The notes beneath the pieces are model-generated. The model searched no databases and was not told the origin of the DNA. It was given only the letters and a program-made list of their open reading frames with translations. This document shows positions 35,126 to 45,191 of a stretch of 64,000 nucleotides of DNA, one piece after another; position 1 is the stretch's first letter, and each line of letters starts with the position of its first letter. The DNA is from Epiperipatus broadwayi (Eukaryota; Onychophora; Udeonychophora; Euonychophora; Peripatidae), in contig JAQFVV010000002.1 of NCBI GenBank assembly GCA_028023455.1, positions 30,077,725 to 30,141,724 on the forward strand, written 5' to 3'. The position numbers and the translations under genes are program-made.

Positions 35126-35662
35126 AACATATACAATTAATATAAATTTAATATCTATTCATACATATATCAACATATATATATATATACACACATACAT
35201 ACATAAATATACACCTAAATATAAAAATAAAAACAACATTCCAAATATTCCTACTATTGTCTTAAATATGGATCCTTAATATCTCTATAATCTAAACTTC
35301 TTTATCCACCCTTATACTTAATTAACTTCTTTTATTTAAAATTTTTAAAAATTTTTTTATGTATTTTTTAACGTTTATTTAAATGATATTAATATGGAAA
35401 AATAAAGGTTAAAAAATACATAAATTTTTTTTTAAAAATTTTAAATAAAAGAAGTTAATTAAGTATAAGGGTGGATAAAGAAGTTTAGATTATAGAGATA
35501 TTAAGGATCCATATTTAAGACAATAGTAGGAATATTTGGAATGTTGTTTTTATTTTTATATTTATGTGTATATTTATGTATGTATGTATGTATGTATATA
35601 TATATGTTGATATATGTATGAATAGATATTAAATTTATATTAATTGTATATGTTTAAGTGTT

Positions 35663-35703
35663 GTAGCTCTGATGATGACTGCTGGACAGTTGAAACTGTA
35701 AGA
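35663..35703 (+). other. Family E hammerhead-like motif, right arm
   Basis: This is the mirror copy of 35085-35125 with the same core and helix II. The two copies would form one long duplex in a read-through transcript of the palindrome. Confidence 0.45.
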
Positions 35704-36044
35704 AAGGAAATAAAATAAATCTTATGTTAACTGCATTGTAAAGTGTAAATTAAGGAGTATATGGTGTATTATAATTATAGGAAAAAACGTTTCTGTGATA
35801 TTTTTATGATTTTTTTTTTTATGTCCGCCATTATTGATTATTTTTCGTGTACCACCAACCAGCAACTCGCGTACCACCAGTGGTACGCGTACCACAGGTT
35901 GGGAAACACTGATCTAAGAGATCTTTCTCATTTCTCCACTTTTTTCTTAAGAGCAAGAATGGTCATTTCTAAACATTATTGATTAACCAATTAGATTGAC
36001 TTATAGGGTTATTTTTATTACATTTTGTTTTCAAATATATTAAG

Positions 36045-36320
36045 TTATATAAATACAATTTATCCATTGCTTTGAACACTTTTTAGCAAAAACTTTTGTT
36101 GACTATGTTTCGATTATCCTGCAGTATTCTTCAGAACCACTTTTATTTTATTTTATTTTTTTAAGTAAAAAAAAACCTTTTTTTTTACTTTAAAAAAATT
36201 AAAATAAGTGGTTCCGAAGAAGATTGCAGGAACGGAAATATAGGCAGTGAAACATTTTTGCTAAAGTGTTCAAAATAGTGAATAAAGTTTGTGGCAAAAT
36301 AAATTGTATTTATATAAGAT
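36045..36320. repeat. Family E-like palindrome
   Basis: The arms run from ATATAAATACAATTTAT at 36047 to AAATTGTATTTATATAAGAT near 36318. They contain CTTTGAACACTTTTTAGCAAAAA and its near-complement, and CTGCAGTATTCTTCAGAACC against GGTTCCGAAGAAGATTGCAG. The centre is a poly-A/T stretch near 36175. It keeps GAAGAAG and GTGAAACA remnants of the E motif. Confidence 0.75.
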
Positions 36321-37365
36321 ATTAAAAGCAAAACAAAAGAAGTGGTGAATTTGGTAATATTTTTAAGTTATATACCAGTTGTTATTTTTATTGCAAAATT
36401 TGATTTTTTTAAAAAACATGTGTTGGGCCCTTTGTTCAATTATTATTACATATTCTATTTAAAGTTTAGTTCACTAAGTTGAATCTATTTTCAAAATCTG
36501 TTTAATCAACTAAATGAGCCCATCACTTTGGTGCTAGAACATACTTGCCATTTTGAACACGATAAATTGGCAATAAACGTTTTCATATCAAAAAGATAAA
36601 AATGTTTTTGAATGTAAATTTTTTTTATATACTGTAAATATAGAAAAATATTTATTTATAATCATGATTTTTTTTAATGGATTGGACTACATTAATTTAT
36701 TAAATAGGATTATAAATTATACTATAAAACTATAGTGCAAACAAATCGGGAAATAGATTAGTAATATTTTGCCACATTACATGTTGTCTATGTTATTAAA
36801 AAGAAATCAGTGAAATAGGGGAAGAAACGCATTTCTCCGCCTTTTTTATATTTTTTTTAGTAGTGTAAACAGGTTTACAACAACAAAAAAAAAAACAACA
36901 GTTTAAACATTCGTTTTTATTTATCTGTGATTTAAAACAAACACTTTTTTTTATTTAAAAAAAAAAGAAGAAATATTTTACAATATTTGTAACAGTGCTA
37001 GGTGCATTACTTCCATAAATTATAATTAAATTTATTAAAGATCAATTTTTAAATCTTTACTATCCAGTATTGGGAACTTCCTTATTCAGATGGTATTTCT
37101 TCCTGCTACTCAGTTCAACCGAGGTCAGGGCCGACGCAGGCGCAGTATTTTTTTGAAAGTCGTGATGACATTGTGGAACGTTAATATAACGCATGGTTTC
37201 GTATTCCATTTTAAAACAAGGAATAATGAAAGACAGAAACTATTTCAGTGACTTCATTTATGCACTAGTGTTGTAGTAAATTACAGAATAATTTATGCTT
37301 TGCACTTTTGTACCGTTTTTTTCTCTTCCAAATTATTGTGAAAGGTAAGTACTTTCATAACAAAA
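36321..37365 (+). promoter_or_regulatory. Upstream region of kanadaptin
   Basis: About 1 kb precedes the start codon. The last 300 bases include a small GC-richer island (GGCCGACGCAGGCGCAGT near 37130-37147), unusual for this window and a plausible promoter-proximal segment. An AAAG-GTAAGT sequence at about 37340-37349 looks like a splice donor upstream of the start codon, so an alternative 5' non-coding exon is possible. No TATA box is assigned. Confidence 0.4.
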
Positions 37366-38217
37366 ATGGCGGATGACTCTAAACCAGTCGTCAGCGAAGG
37401 AGGTGTGGATTCAATAAGTGATAATTATGAATTGAGTGCTAATTGTTTTGGTATCAGCAGTACTTCAGGTAATGGAAATGAAGCAGAAAGTCTGGACTGT
37501 ATTTCACCTGAGAGAAATATTGATGAAGATGTTGAAGAAAGTAATTGTTGTGCAGGTGTCAACGTTGTTGATACAAATGAAGTGACGACTACCATGGAGC
37601 AGGTTTCCAGTAGGAGTAACTGTGAAAATAATGAAGAACTTAGATCTTTCAAAATTCCTCATTTTACAGAAGTAAGACCAGTAGTTCAAAAACGAGCTGA
37701 GAGTAGTTGTACTGTAAAAAGTATTGTGACAAGTTCTGAAAGTCCTCTTAAATGTGGCACAAGTTCTACATCCAACTCCGTTAGTGGATCCCAGGATTCA
37801 GGTAGTATAAAAGCGCATGAGGCATCTACTACAGTGCAAAGTAAGGATATTTCCTTATTACCATACACTGAACCTTTTTGGGGTGGAATTGCTAAAACTG
37901 TATATAATTTTGAGATTTTAAAAAATGGTTGTGTTATTGGAAAAGTTGACTTAAATTCGAAGTCATTTTATATTGTTGGAAGATTACCTGTTTGCGATGT
38001 AGTTTTGGAACACCCTTCTCTTAGTCGTTTTCATGCGATAATTCAGTATCGTGAACAGGAAGATGAAAATTATGACGCTGGGTTTTATTTATTTGATTTG
38101 GAAAGCACACATGGAACTTATTTAAATAAAAATAAAGTCAAACCTAAAACTTACTACAGACTTCATGTCGGTCATTTTATAAAATTTGGTGGTAGTTCAA
38201 GATTGTTTGTGTTACAG
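37366..38217 (+). CDS. SLC4A1AP: Kanadaptin, first coding exon (FHA domain)
   Basis: 284 codons of a protein of the kanadaptin family, known in mammals as the anion-exchanger-1 adaptor protein and found mainly in the nucleus. The start is the ATG in AAAAATGGCGG. Residues 1-160 are a Ser/Thr/acid-rich, poorly conserved region. LPYTEPFWGG at 165-174 is the conserved family entry motif. The FHA phosphopeptide-binding domain follows, with GR at 205-206, SRFH at 220-223, STHGT at 247-251 and N254, all expected binding or fold residues. The exon ends GTTACAG followed by GTAAGT, phase 0. The rest of the protein (several hundred residues) is not in view. Codon use is ordinary and the frame is intact, so the gene is probably functional. 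Confidence 0.93.
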
Positions 38218-39267
38218 GTAAGTTTATGCATTTTAAAATTTCATGAAGTATTTTAATAATTGGCTTATTATTATTTGATGTTTTGATCGAAGTTTTATTT
38301 TTAAAGAGTCTTAAGGAAGATGATTATTCAGTTCTAATTTTATTTAATTAGTGGTGAGGTATTATAGAATATATTAGAAATTTTAATGATATAGTAATGT
38401 TTCCAGAAAGTGAACGTAAACAACAAATGAATAGGATTGAACGAATTTGAAATGGAAATAAACGCGAGTACAAACTAAATCTATGAAAGAGATAAAGTTG
38501 TTACTAATAAAGGATATTACAAAAACATTAGTGCTTTTAAAAATGTAAATTTGGTTAAAGGGGATTAATGAGAAAGAAAGAATAATAGGTTTTATTATTG
38601 AATAACTGGTTGAATTAATAGTAGATAGAGTTAAGAAATACTTGTTTGTCTGATATTAAAAATGCTTTGAATTGACTAATTATTAATAGAACAATTAAAG
38701 GAGATTTGCATTAATAAATAAGGATAAGTGAATAAAATGTTTGTTGAAAAAATTATAATGAATATTTACAATAATATACACACATACTTAAGTAAGAGAA
38801 AACATAAAAAAACAAGGGAGATAAAGAATGAGATCGATAGATAAATTTAAAATAGTAATGATAGTTTTAAATATGGAATAGGCATTTCCTAAGATAATCT
38901 AAATGAATGTATATTACATTATTTACTTAGTGGTAAATATGTATTTTTAATTTCTGCCCAAAGGCAAAATAAAATTAAAAAATCTTCGTTTTATTTTATT
39001 TTTCCTTTTAAACTCGGTTATTTTTCAATATCATATCTTTTTATATATATATCAAACTTTTCTGTATACTCTCCTCATATATACTTCAATGCAATTTTTA
39101 TATAATTCTTTCATTTTCCTTATAATCATATATTCTTTCACAAAGACATTATTTACTTCAAACCAATAAAAAAAAAAAGTCATATGTCACATGACCTAAT
39201 TTAATAAGCTTGTATTTACAAATGTTATATGTAGAGTTCGCAAAATAAGCTCTTAACAAGCTTTGCA

Positions 39268-39330
39268 GAATATCCGCAATCCCAGACCGGTTTCTGCTAC
39301 TGACATCGTCAGTAAGGTGCTAGGATATTC
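39268..39330 (-). ncRNA. Hammerhead ribozyme motif, family B (B3 left)
   Basis: Minus strand: outer helix I GAATATCC/GGATATTC (8 perfect pairs), inner helix I ACCTTA/TGGGAT with one mismatch, core CTGACGA, helix II about TG-CAGTA-CA, GAA, ACCGGT (self-complementary) and cleavage base C. Confidence 0.8.
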
Positions 39331-39616
39331 AAGCATTAGATTAAAAATACCAGGACAAGCCCAGCACTTTATCTAATGTATAACCATTAAGTAGAAAATC
39401 TGAAATTTTCAGACATCCATGTCTTGCAATCCAGCTATCTAACTTAAATAGCCATATGGGACTGAACTAAGTTCAGATACACCATATATTAATAGCTTTA
39501 GCAATATAAAATCGCCAAAGCTTTAATAGCATAAAATAAAACAACAAAAAAAATCAAGTCTGATGTCACATGACCTAATTTAATAAGCTTGTATTTACAA
39601 ATGTTATATATAGAGC

Positions 39617-39656
39617 ACCTTACTGACGATGCCAGTAGCAGAAACCAGTCTGGGGT
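39617..39656 (+). ncRNA. Hammerhead ribozyme motif, family B (B3 right)
   Basis: Helix I ACCTTA/TGGGGT (6 bp including two G-T pairs), core CTGACGA, helix II TGC-CAGTA-GCA, GAA, ACCAGT and cleavage base C. Core fully intact; one of the best copies. Confidence 0.85.
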
Positions 39657-39934
39657 TGGGAATATTCCGCAAAGCTTGTTCAAATCAGTATAATTATTAA
39701 GTACTTTTTATCATTTTTAATTTAGGTACTTCTAAATCTCAAAATATGACTAATTTCTATTTAATTTCCCCATTTTCTTAACAGTAGATCTGTTCTCTTT
39801 TATTCTATATTTAAAATGGACTCTTGATAAATTTAATTAAACATTTTTGTATATGTTTGCATTTTAAAGACTATTTTTAATGCCTAAATCTTAGTTTATG
39901 TATACATATCCAAAAGAATCTTCTATTCTGAGAT

Positions 39935-40455
39935 ACATTCCATCTTTATTGTTAAATGAGGTTGCCTTGACAACAATTTGAGATTGTTGATTGTTATTGA
40001 TATTATTTAAGTATTGACTGGTTTTAATGATACATGTTTCTATATTATTAAAAAAAAAACCTAATTGATAAAATTATATAAAGGAAATTACTCAAGATTT
40101 AGAAGAGGTATACTAAGATGATTCATTTATCTTCAAAATTATTTTCTGTGATTTGAGAATGATAATTATCTAAATCAGATTTGCAGGTAATGTGGTTTTT
40201 GCAGAAATATTTGATGATTTGCTGAAGTGTTTTCAGTTTGCATAATCTAAAGCTTGCAAATGAATTTTACTAAAACTAATAATATTTATTAGTTAAAACG
40301 GGGAGAAAATTCAAGAGGTGGATAATTATTTATTTTTAGCAATAATCATTACAAACCAGTCAATACTTAGACACCCCCAATATCAATAACAATCAACAAA
40401 TTCAAACTGTTGTCATGGCAACCTCATTTTAACAATAAAGTTAATAAAGATAATA
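39935..40455. repeat. Inverted repeat with 100-bp arms
   Basis: 39940-40045 (GAGGTTGCCTTGACAACA, TATTGATATTATTTAAGTATTG, GACTGGTTT) is complementary to 40340-40445 (AAACCAGTCAATACTTAGAC, TGTTGTCATGGCAACCTC). About 290 bp of AT-rich spacer lies between. It may be another foldback family; no ribozyme core is seen. Confidence 0.75.
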
Positions 40456-40904
40456 AAATAGAAAAACTAAATAGAAATAAAATAGTAAAATACACCAATC
40501 ATCCATATTATCCCTGTAAAAAAAAGTTCTGCTGAAATATTAGGGTTGTTACATAATTCATTTGCATGTTTGTGCAAAAAAAAAAGTGTTGCATATAATT
40601 GAAGTTATAAAAATAAATTTAAAATAAATATGAGATTTTTTCAAAATGTTTTGATTTTTATTTACTAAAGGATAGTCAGCAATGGTAAACAGTAATCAAC
40701 AATTATTAAGTGCTGTCAACTGGAAGTCTTATGCTGCCTAATTATTTTTACCTGCATTTAACATTAAACTTAACAGCCATGCATTTTTAAATGTTATTGT
40801 TTATAAGTCTTTATATTACAGCTTCATATACAATAACTTAAGTAAGCTTAATTTCACTTAAGATATTTATAAATTGAGATTTATTATGCATGTTTGATTA
40901 TCAT

Positions 40905-40960
40905 CACATGATCATTTCTTATACTTGGTCATAACTTATTACTGTATGGAGTATGCCTAT
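40905..40960. repeat. Family A-like terminus
   Basis: CATCACATGATCATTTCTTAT followed by ACTGTATGGAGTATGCC resembles the outer end of family A (ACATCACATGATCACCATTC, then the CTCCATACAGT block in complement). It sits directly upstream of a PLE endonuclease fragment. Confidence 0.5.
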
Positions 40961-40999
40961 ACATTCAAGCTCAAAGCCACCAACATCGCATGTATCAAG

Positions 41000-41102
41000 T
41001 GAAATGACGCCTAGTGAAAATGTATGGCATATAGCCAATAACTCTAAGATCATGAATAGGAAGGAATCCTGCTTTCCCCTGTCAAAGAAATGGGCCTTAT
41101 AA
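41000..41102 (+). pseudogene. PLE endonuclease, last codons
   Basis: The frame reads HIANNSKIMNRKE, then SKKWAL and a stop at 41100-41102. It matches the end of the PLE fragment at 31.68-32.1 kb (AINRKD, SKKWIA, stop). Only the C-terminal 25-30 codons are recognisable. Confidence 0.65.
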
Positions 41103-41172
41103 TTTACATATATTTACATAAACTCACTGCATATATATATATATATACGCACCCACTCATGCAAATCTCAAT

Positions 41173-41215
41173 GCTGTGAATATGAGATCATACGTCACCC
41201 TCGAAAGCGCTAAGC
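41173..41215 (+). ncRNA. Variant hammerhead-like motif downstream of PLE fragment
   Basis: Helix I GCT/AGC, GTGAATA in the core position, helix II GAG..CTC, GAA, AGCGCT (self-complementary) and A. It lies 70 bases after the PLE stop codon, the same relative position as the right-arm motif at 32161. Confidence 0.55.
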
Positions 41216-42031
41216 TTCAGTAAATACACAATTATTAATAGCTTTTCTTACAGAACTTTTAAATAATGTGTTGGTTATAAAACATGAAACTTGCATGGAA
41301 AAATGAAAATTGCAAGTTCCATAAAGGAATATGGGTAGATTTCCCCTCCATTATTTTCTTCTTCTTAGTATTGACTATCAGGGAATTATGTTGTTCTAAA
41401 AAAATCCAACTTTACACTTGTTATTTTCAATGCCTTTTTTATTGATCCTATGCAATATTTTAATTGACTTCAGACTTCTTTTGAGTTTAATTTCACATGT
41501 TTCAATTTAGAATATAAAAAACAATTTCTACAGTTAGACAGTCCAAATATTAAAATTAATAAAAAAAAAAAGGCATTAAAATAATAAAGTATAAAGTGGA
41601 ATTTTTTTAAAAATAATGATAATATACAAAAAAGATGCATGTTGGTTATTATAGAGTGATAAGCGATAATAAAACACCTCTGATAAAGAAAAATAAATTA
41701 AGAGACCCGAACCTAATGGACATTATTGGTATTGTCATGATTAAAGAATTTAAATAGAGATATGCCAGCATAAGAGGTGTTGATTTAGTGAATGTGTAAA
41801 ATTCTTCAGGAATATTAAAAAATAAGTAATGACAGAAAAAAAAAAAAGGAATAATAATTTGAAATGGCAAAGTGAAATTGAGAAATTTGTTAAATCATTT
41901 TAGAAAAAGAATGCTTGCTGTAGACTTTTGTGACAAATATTGGAGAAATCTTTTTTCTGTAGTATATAAGCATGGTTAATAGCAAAATGCTTTTAAAAAA
42001 TACAAATATAACTTGTCAGAATCATATAAAT
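41216..42031. other. AT-rich stretch, nothing recognised
   Basis: No domain or element end was identified. The open minus frame 41649-41870 is low-complexity and hydrophobic. Confidence 0.4.
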
Positions 42032-43524
42032 CAGCGTTTCCCAACCTGTGGTACGCGAGTTGCTGGTTGGTGGTACACGAAAAATAATCAATAATGGCGG
42101 ACATAAAAAATTAAATTATAAACATATCATAGAAACGTTTTTTCCTATAATTCATAAAAATTATTTTAATGAATAATATTATACAGTAAAGTTGTTAATA
42201 TGTACAGTCGATGATCGAAAATCCAGCAATTGATATCGGTTTTTTTTTTTTGGAGTGCACTTTTAAATTTAGCCGTTAGCCACCAGTAACTTGAGATGTC
42301 GCCGCCACTGTTGTGATAGTGCTGCACTCTCATTCACTTCACCGCATGACTTACAAGTGACAGGTTATTGTTTGTGATTATATCGTCTTTGTTTATTAAA
42401 ATTTATTGATCCCTATATAACCTGCTTATTCGAACTTAGACAAGAAGCACAGGTTTTTTTTTTAAGACAATCCTTTTGATCTCTCTTCGAAATTGTATGA
42501 TTTTGATTGGCTTCAGGTGCTTGCATATTTATCTGATTTTTTTGCAAATAAATGAACTTAAATTTGACACTTCAAAATAACTCTATAACGATCTTTAATG
42601 TTAATAATAAAATTGAAAGTATGATTAAGAAATTAGATTTTTGGAAACAGTGTATTGAAAACAATCAACCGGAAAAATTCGAAACTCTACATATTTTTTT
42701 GTTTGAAAATAAGGTTAGTCTGTCTCAAGATATACGAGAAAATATAATAGCACATTTAACAGGATTAAAATTGTCTTTCATGGAATATTTTCCAAAATCC
42801 GAAAACACAAATGATAAGTGGATTTCAAACCCCTTCTATGAAGAAAATTTAGAAAAAGCTACATCATTATCAATAAAAGAGAAAGAAAATTTAATAGAAT
42901 TATCGACACAATCTAATTAATTTTGGTTAAACATTAAAGAATATGAACAGTTTTCTGAGAAAGCTCTTAAATTATTATTACCATTTACTAGTATGGAATT
43001 AGTAGAAAGAGCTTTTTCTTCATATATTTTTTTTTTAAAAAAGTATTGAAACAGATTGAATGCAGCTGTAGACTTAAGGGTATATCTTGCATCTTCTGAA
43101 CCAAATTTCAAAAAATTATGTTCTTCGAAATAAGCACAAGGATCTCATTAAATTTATTTTATAAAAATATTTGATTATGATAAAAAAATATATTAATTGG
43201 GTTTTTATAATTTTGTGTTTTTATTAAAACCATTTATTAGTAAATGAAATATGATACTTTGAACAAACACATACATATATGTTACAGTGAGTTTATAATT
43301 TCAGTGAGCTTATAATCCAGCATGACGTTTAGGCATGTTACAATGTAATTTGTCTCATTATGTGTTATGAATACATGGTCACCCTATAATATGTATAATG
43401 CAAATAAAATAACACCGTCGCAATAACAAATTTCACAAAATACAATCATTTTTACTTAAGTGGAACAATTTAGCATGATATACTACCAAGTGGTACGTGA
43501 GCCAAAAAAGGTTGGGAAACGCTG
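42032..43524 (+). mobile_element. hAT element 2
   Basis: It begins CAGCGTTTCCCAACCTGTGG and ends with the complement GGTTGGGAAACGCTG; the 8-bp duplication ATATAAAT is perfect (42024-42031 and 43525-43532). It contains a transposase remnant in the same orientation. At 1.49 kb it is internally deleted relative to autonomous hAT elements (typically over 2.5 kb). It serves as the unoccupied reference for the insertion in hAT element 1. Confidence 0.95.
42470..43130 (+). pseudogene. hAT transposase remnant (element 2)
   Basis: The frame first gives FDWLQVLAYLSDFFA, shifts to MNLNLTLQNN, then the intact stretch to LIELSTQSN (42552-42920), and after a stop continues FWLNIKEYEQFSEKALKLLLPFTS, AFSS, then LNAAVDLRVYLASSEPNFKKL. 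These are the distal part of the transposase and the hAT C-terminal dimerisation domain, close to ZBED5/FAM200A-type sequences. The zinc finger and first catalytic residues are absent. Confidence 0.85.
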
Positions 43525-43532
43525 ATATAAAT

Positions 43533-44220
43533 TATTAACATACTAACAATCATTATCTTTTTACTGATTAAAAAACCTGAAAAACAGCAATTAATATAAA
43601 ATATGTTGTGTATTAGATATGACATGAAAATGTTTTATAAAAATCTGTGAAATGAAGAATTAATAATTGGTAGTAAAATGTAATAGTAAATAATGCATGA
43701 GAACATCTAGAAAATTGTAATAAAGAATGAAAATAATAAAAGAAGCAAATATTTAATTGAACTTTTTAACAGTAGATATATTTTTAATGTTGATAAATAA
43801 GGTGATAGATTTAAGAAGAAATCTGGGCAAACAAAGAAAATACATATGTAGTATTTGAAAACTTTTAAGATTAGTTATGGAAAATAGAATTAATTTGATT
43901 GAAATTAATAGATAGGTTGAAGCTACTAAGGAATGGGGACATGTGATGTGAGGTTGAAGCTACATAAACAAAAACAAATTATTACTATAAAAAAATATTG
44001 TTAGATGAGTCAGGTGGTTAGAGATTACATATTTTAATGATTATTTCATGATTCCAAAGTTTTGGGAAAAGGCAATTTGATTGGGTAATAGAAAAATCTC
44101 CATCATCATCATCATTAGTGTTTATTTTCTTAAAACAATCCATAACATGAAAATTTTAAAAATTTGCTTAGGATTTTTTCAGGTATTTGGATTATGGCCA
44201 ACTTTAGCTGGCTATCCAGT
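43533..44220. other. AT-rich stretch, no gene seen
   Basis: Nothing recognised except a short (ATC)n run near 44102-44116. Confidence 0.45.
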
Positions 44221-44393
44221 TATTATTTGATAAACCACTAAACATCACATGATCACTATCTCTATACTAGCACATAATTGTTGTAAACAAAGGCAAAAAG
44301 ATACAGTAGTGCCACCCTGTGCCAAACAGAGTAATCAATGGATGCCAGAAGGCTTGTGCATAAAATCCCTATCTAGTGCCTACTCATCCTATA

Positions 44394-44434
44394 TCCCCAG
44401 ACTAGTTTTGGCTTGTGGCCATCATCAGTGAGGA
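44394..44434 (-). ncRNA. Hammerhead motif, family A (A8a left), core gap
   Basis: Minus strand: helix I TCCTCA/TGGGGA, core CTGATGA, helix II GGC-CACAA-GCC, then AAA: the G12 position is lost by a small deletion. ACTAGT and C are kept. Confidence 0.65.
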
Positions 44435-44471
44435 GCCTTGGATCTGATGGCACTGCACCTAGATCCAAGGC

Positions 44472-44513
44472 TCCTCACTGATGATGGCCACAAGCCAGAA
44501 ACTAGTCTGGGGA
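44472..44513 (+). ncRNA. Hammerhead ribozyme motif, family A (A8a right)
   Basis: Helix I TCCTCA/TGGGGA (6 bp), core CTGATGA, helix II TGGC-CACAA-GCCA (4 bp), GAA, ACTAGT, cleavage base C. Fully intact; the best family A example. Confidence 0.88.
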
Positions 44514-44665
44514 TATAGGATGAATAGGCACTAGATAGAGATTTTATGCACAAGCCTTCTGGCATTCATTGATTACTCTGTTTGGCACAGGGTGGCACTA
44601 CTGTATGGAGAGTTTTCCCTTTGTTTACAACAATTATGTGCTAGTATAGAGATGGTGATCATGGG

Positions 44666-45074
44666 ATGTTTAGTGGTTTAACACCAATCCTGCCTAATAG
44701 GATAGTGGTGGCTATTATTGTTTAAGAGCCAAAGACACCAAAATGTATGGGTGCTGAATTGAGTTCAGACCCATATGACTACATAAGCTATTGAGGTTAG
44801 ATTGAAAATATTGTGTTTTCAATTTCATTCTCATAGTTTTGTAGTAAAGTATATTTAAAAGGTGGCTGCTGGAGGGTTGTATTAGATCCTAAGATCTAGG
44901 TGCATTCCCATCAGATCCAAGGCTCCTCACTGATGATGGACACAAGCCAGAAACTAGTCTGGGGATATAGGATGATTAGGCATTAGATAGGGATTTTATG
45001 CACAAGCCTTCTGTCATCCATTGATTACTCTGCTTGGCACAGGGTGGCACTACTGTATGGAGAGTTTTGCCTTT
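44666..45074 (+). repeat. Family A element, right arm (A8b)
   Basis: It starts at the ACACCAATCCTGCCTAATAGG block and runs through a hammerhead to GAGAGTTTTGCCTTT. It directly follows A8a and its right end abuts the tRNA-derived insertion at 45086. Confidence 0.8.
44924..44965 (+). ncRNA. Hammerhead ribozyme motif, family A (A8b)
   Basis: Helix I TCCTCA/TGGGGA, core CTGATGA, helix II TGG-ACACAAG-CCA, GAA, ACTAGT, cleavage base C. Intact core. Confidence 0.82.
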
Positions 45075-45085
45075 TAGTAATTAAT

Positions 45086-45191
45086 CAAGCGTTGGTGGTC
45101 GAGTGGTCGGCACAGCTGCCTTACAAGCAGTTGTCTTGTATTTGCGGGTTCGCTTCCCAGCCGATGCTTTGACACATGAAAAAACAACAAC
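45086..45191 (+). mobile_element. tRNA-Val-derived short SINE / retropseudogene
   Basis: A tRNA-like body at 45089-45167: acceptor stem GCGTTGG/CCGATGC (7 pairs with two G-T), A box TGGTCGAGTGGT, anticodon arm GCTGC-CTTACAA-GCAGT (anticodon TAC, Val), B box GGTTCGCTTCC. A longer than normal variable region and an imperfect T stem argue against a working tRNA. It continues with TTTGACACATG and an A/CA-rich tail and is flanked by the 11-bp duplication TAGTAATTAAT (45075-45085 and 45192-45202). Confidence 0.85.

Larger units (their letters stand above)
34963..35772. repeat. Family E foldback inserted in hAT element 1
   Basis: The insert is flanked by the direct repeat AATTATAGGAAAAA (34949-34962 and 35773-35786). 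hAT element 2 has this sequence once, at the equivalent place, so the target site duplication is 14 bp. From 35008 to 35772 the insert is an almost perfect palindrome with arms of about 365 bp; 45 bases at the left (34963-35007) are not mirrored. Each arm carries the family E motif. Confidence 0.92.
33469..35911 (-). mobile_element. hAT element 1, with nested insertion
   Basis: Terminal repeats CAGCATTTCCCAACC (left) and, in complement, CAGTGTTTCCCAACC (right) are flanked by a perfect 8-bp duplication ATCTAAGA (33461-33468 and 35912-35919). This is diagnostic of hAT transposition. It is homologous to hAT element 2 at 42032-43524 in opposite orientation. Relative to element 2 it has an extra segment near 33745-34160, an internal loss in the 5' coding part, and an 810-bp foldback inserted at 34963-35772. 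Confidence 0.93.
39165..39700. repeat. Family B foldback element (B3)
   Basis: The left arm begins AAGTCATATGTCACATGACC and the right part repeats GTCTGATGTCACATGACC in direct orientation at about 39555, followed by the right hammerhead. The element therefore seems rearranged: two same-direction termini but opposite ribozymes. The central block AGTTCAGATACACC is shared with family A and B centres. Confidence 0.75.
44225..44665. repeat. Family A foldback element (A8a)
   Basis: The arms are complementary over almost the full length, centred near 44456, from AAACATCACATGATCAC at 44241 to GTGATCATGGGATGTTTA at 44654. Both arms retain the hammerhead, so two ribozymes lie head-to-head 120 bp apart at their outer edges. 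Confidence 0.9.

Noticed and set aside
42209-42240. Nested pogo/Tigger-like terminal repeat (CAGTCGATGATCG) in hAT element 2
   Set aside because: No matching right end or target duplication was found, and the difference from element 1 is better explained by deletion in element 1.
45089-45167. Functional tRNA-Val(TAC) gene
   Set aside because: The variable region is too long, the T stem is mismatched, and a tail plus 11-bp target duplication show a retrotransposed copy.
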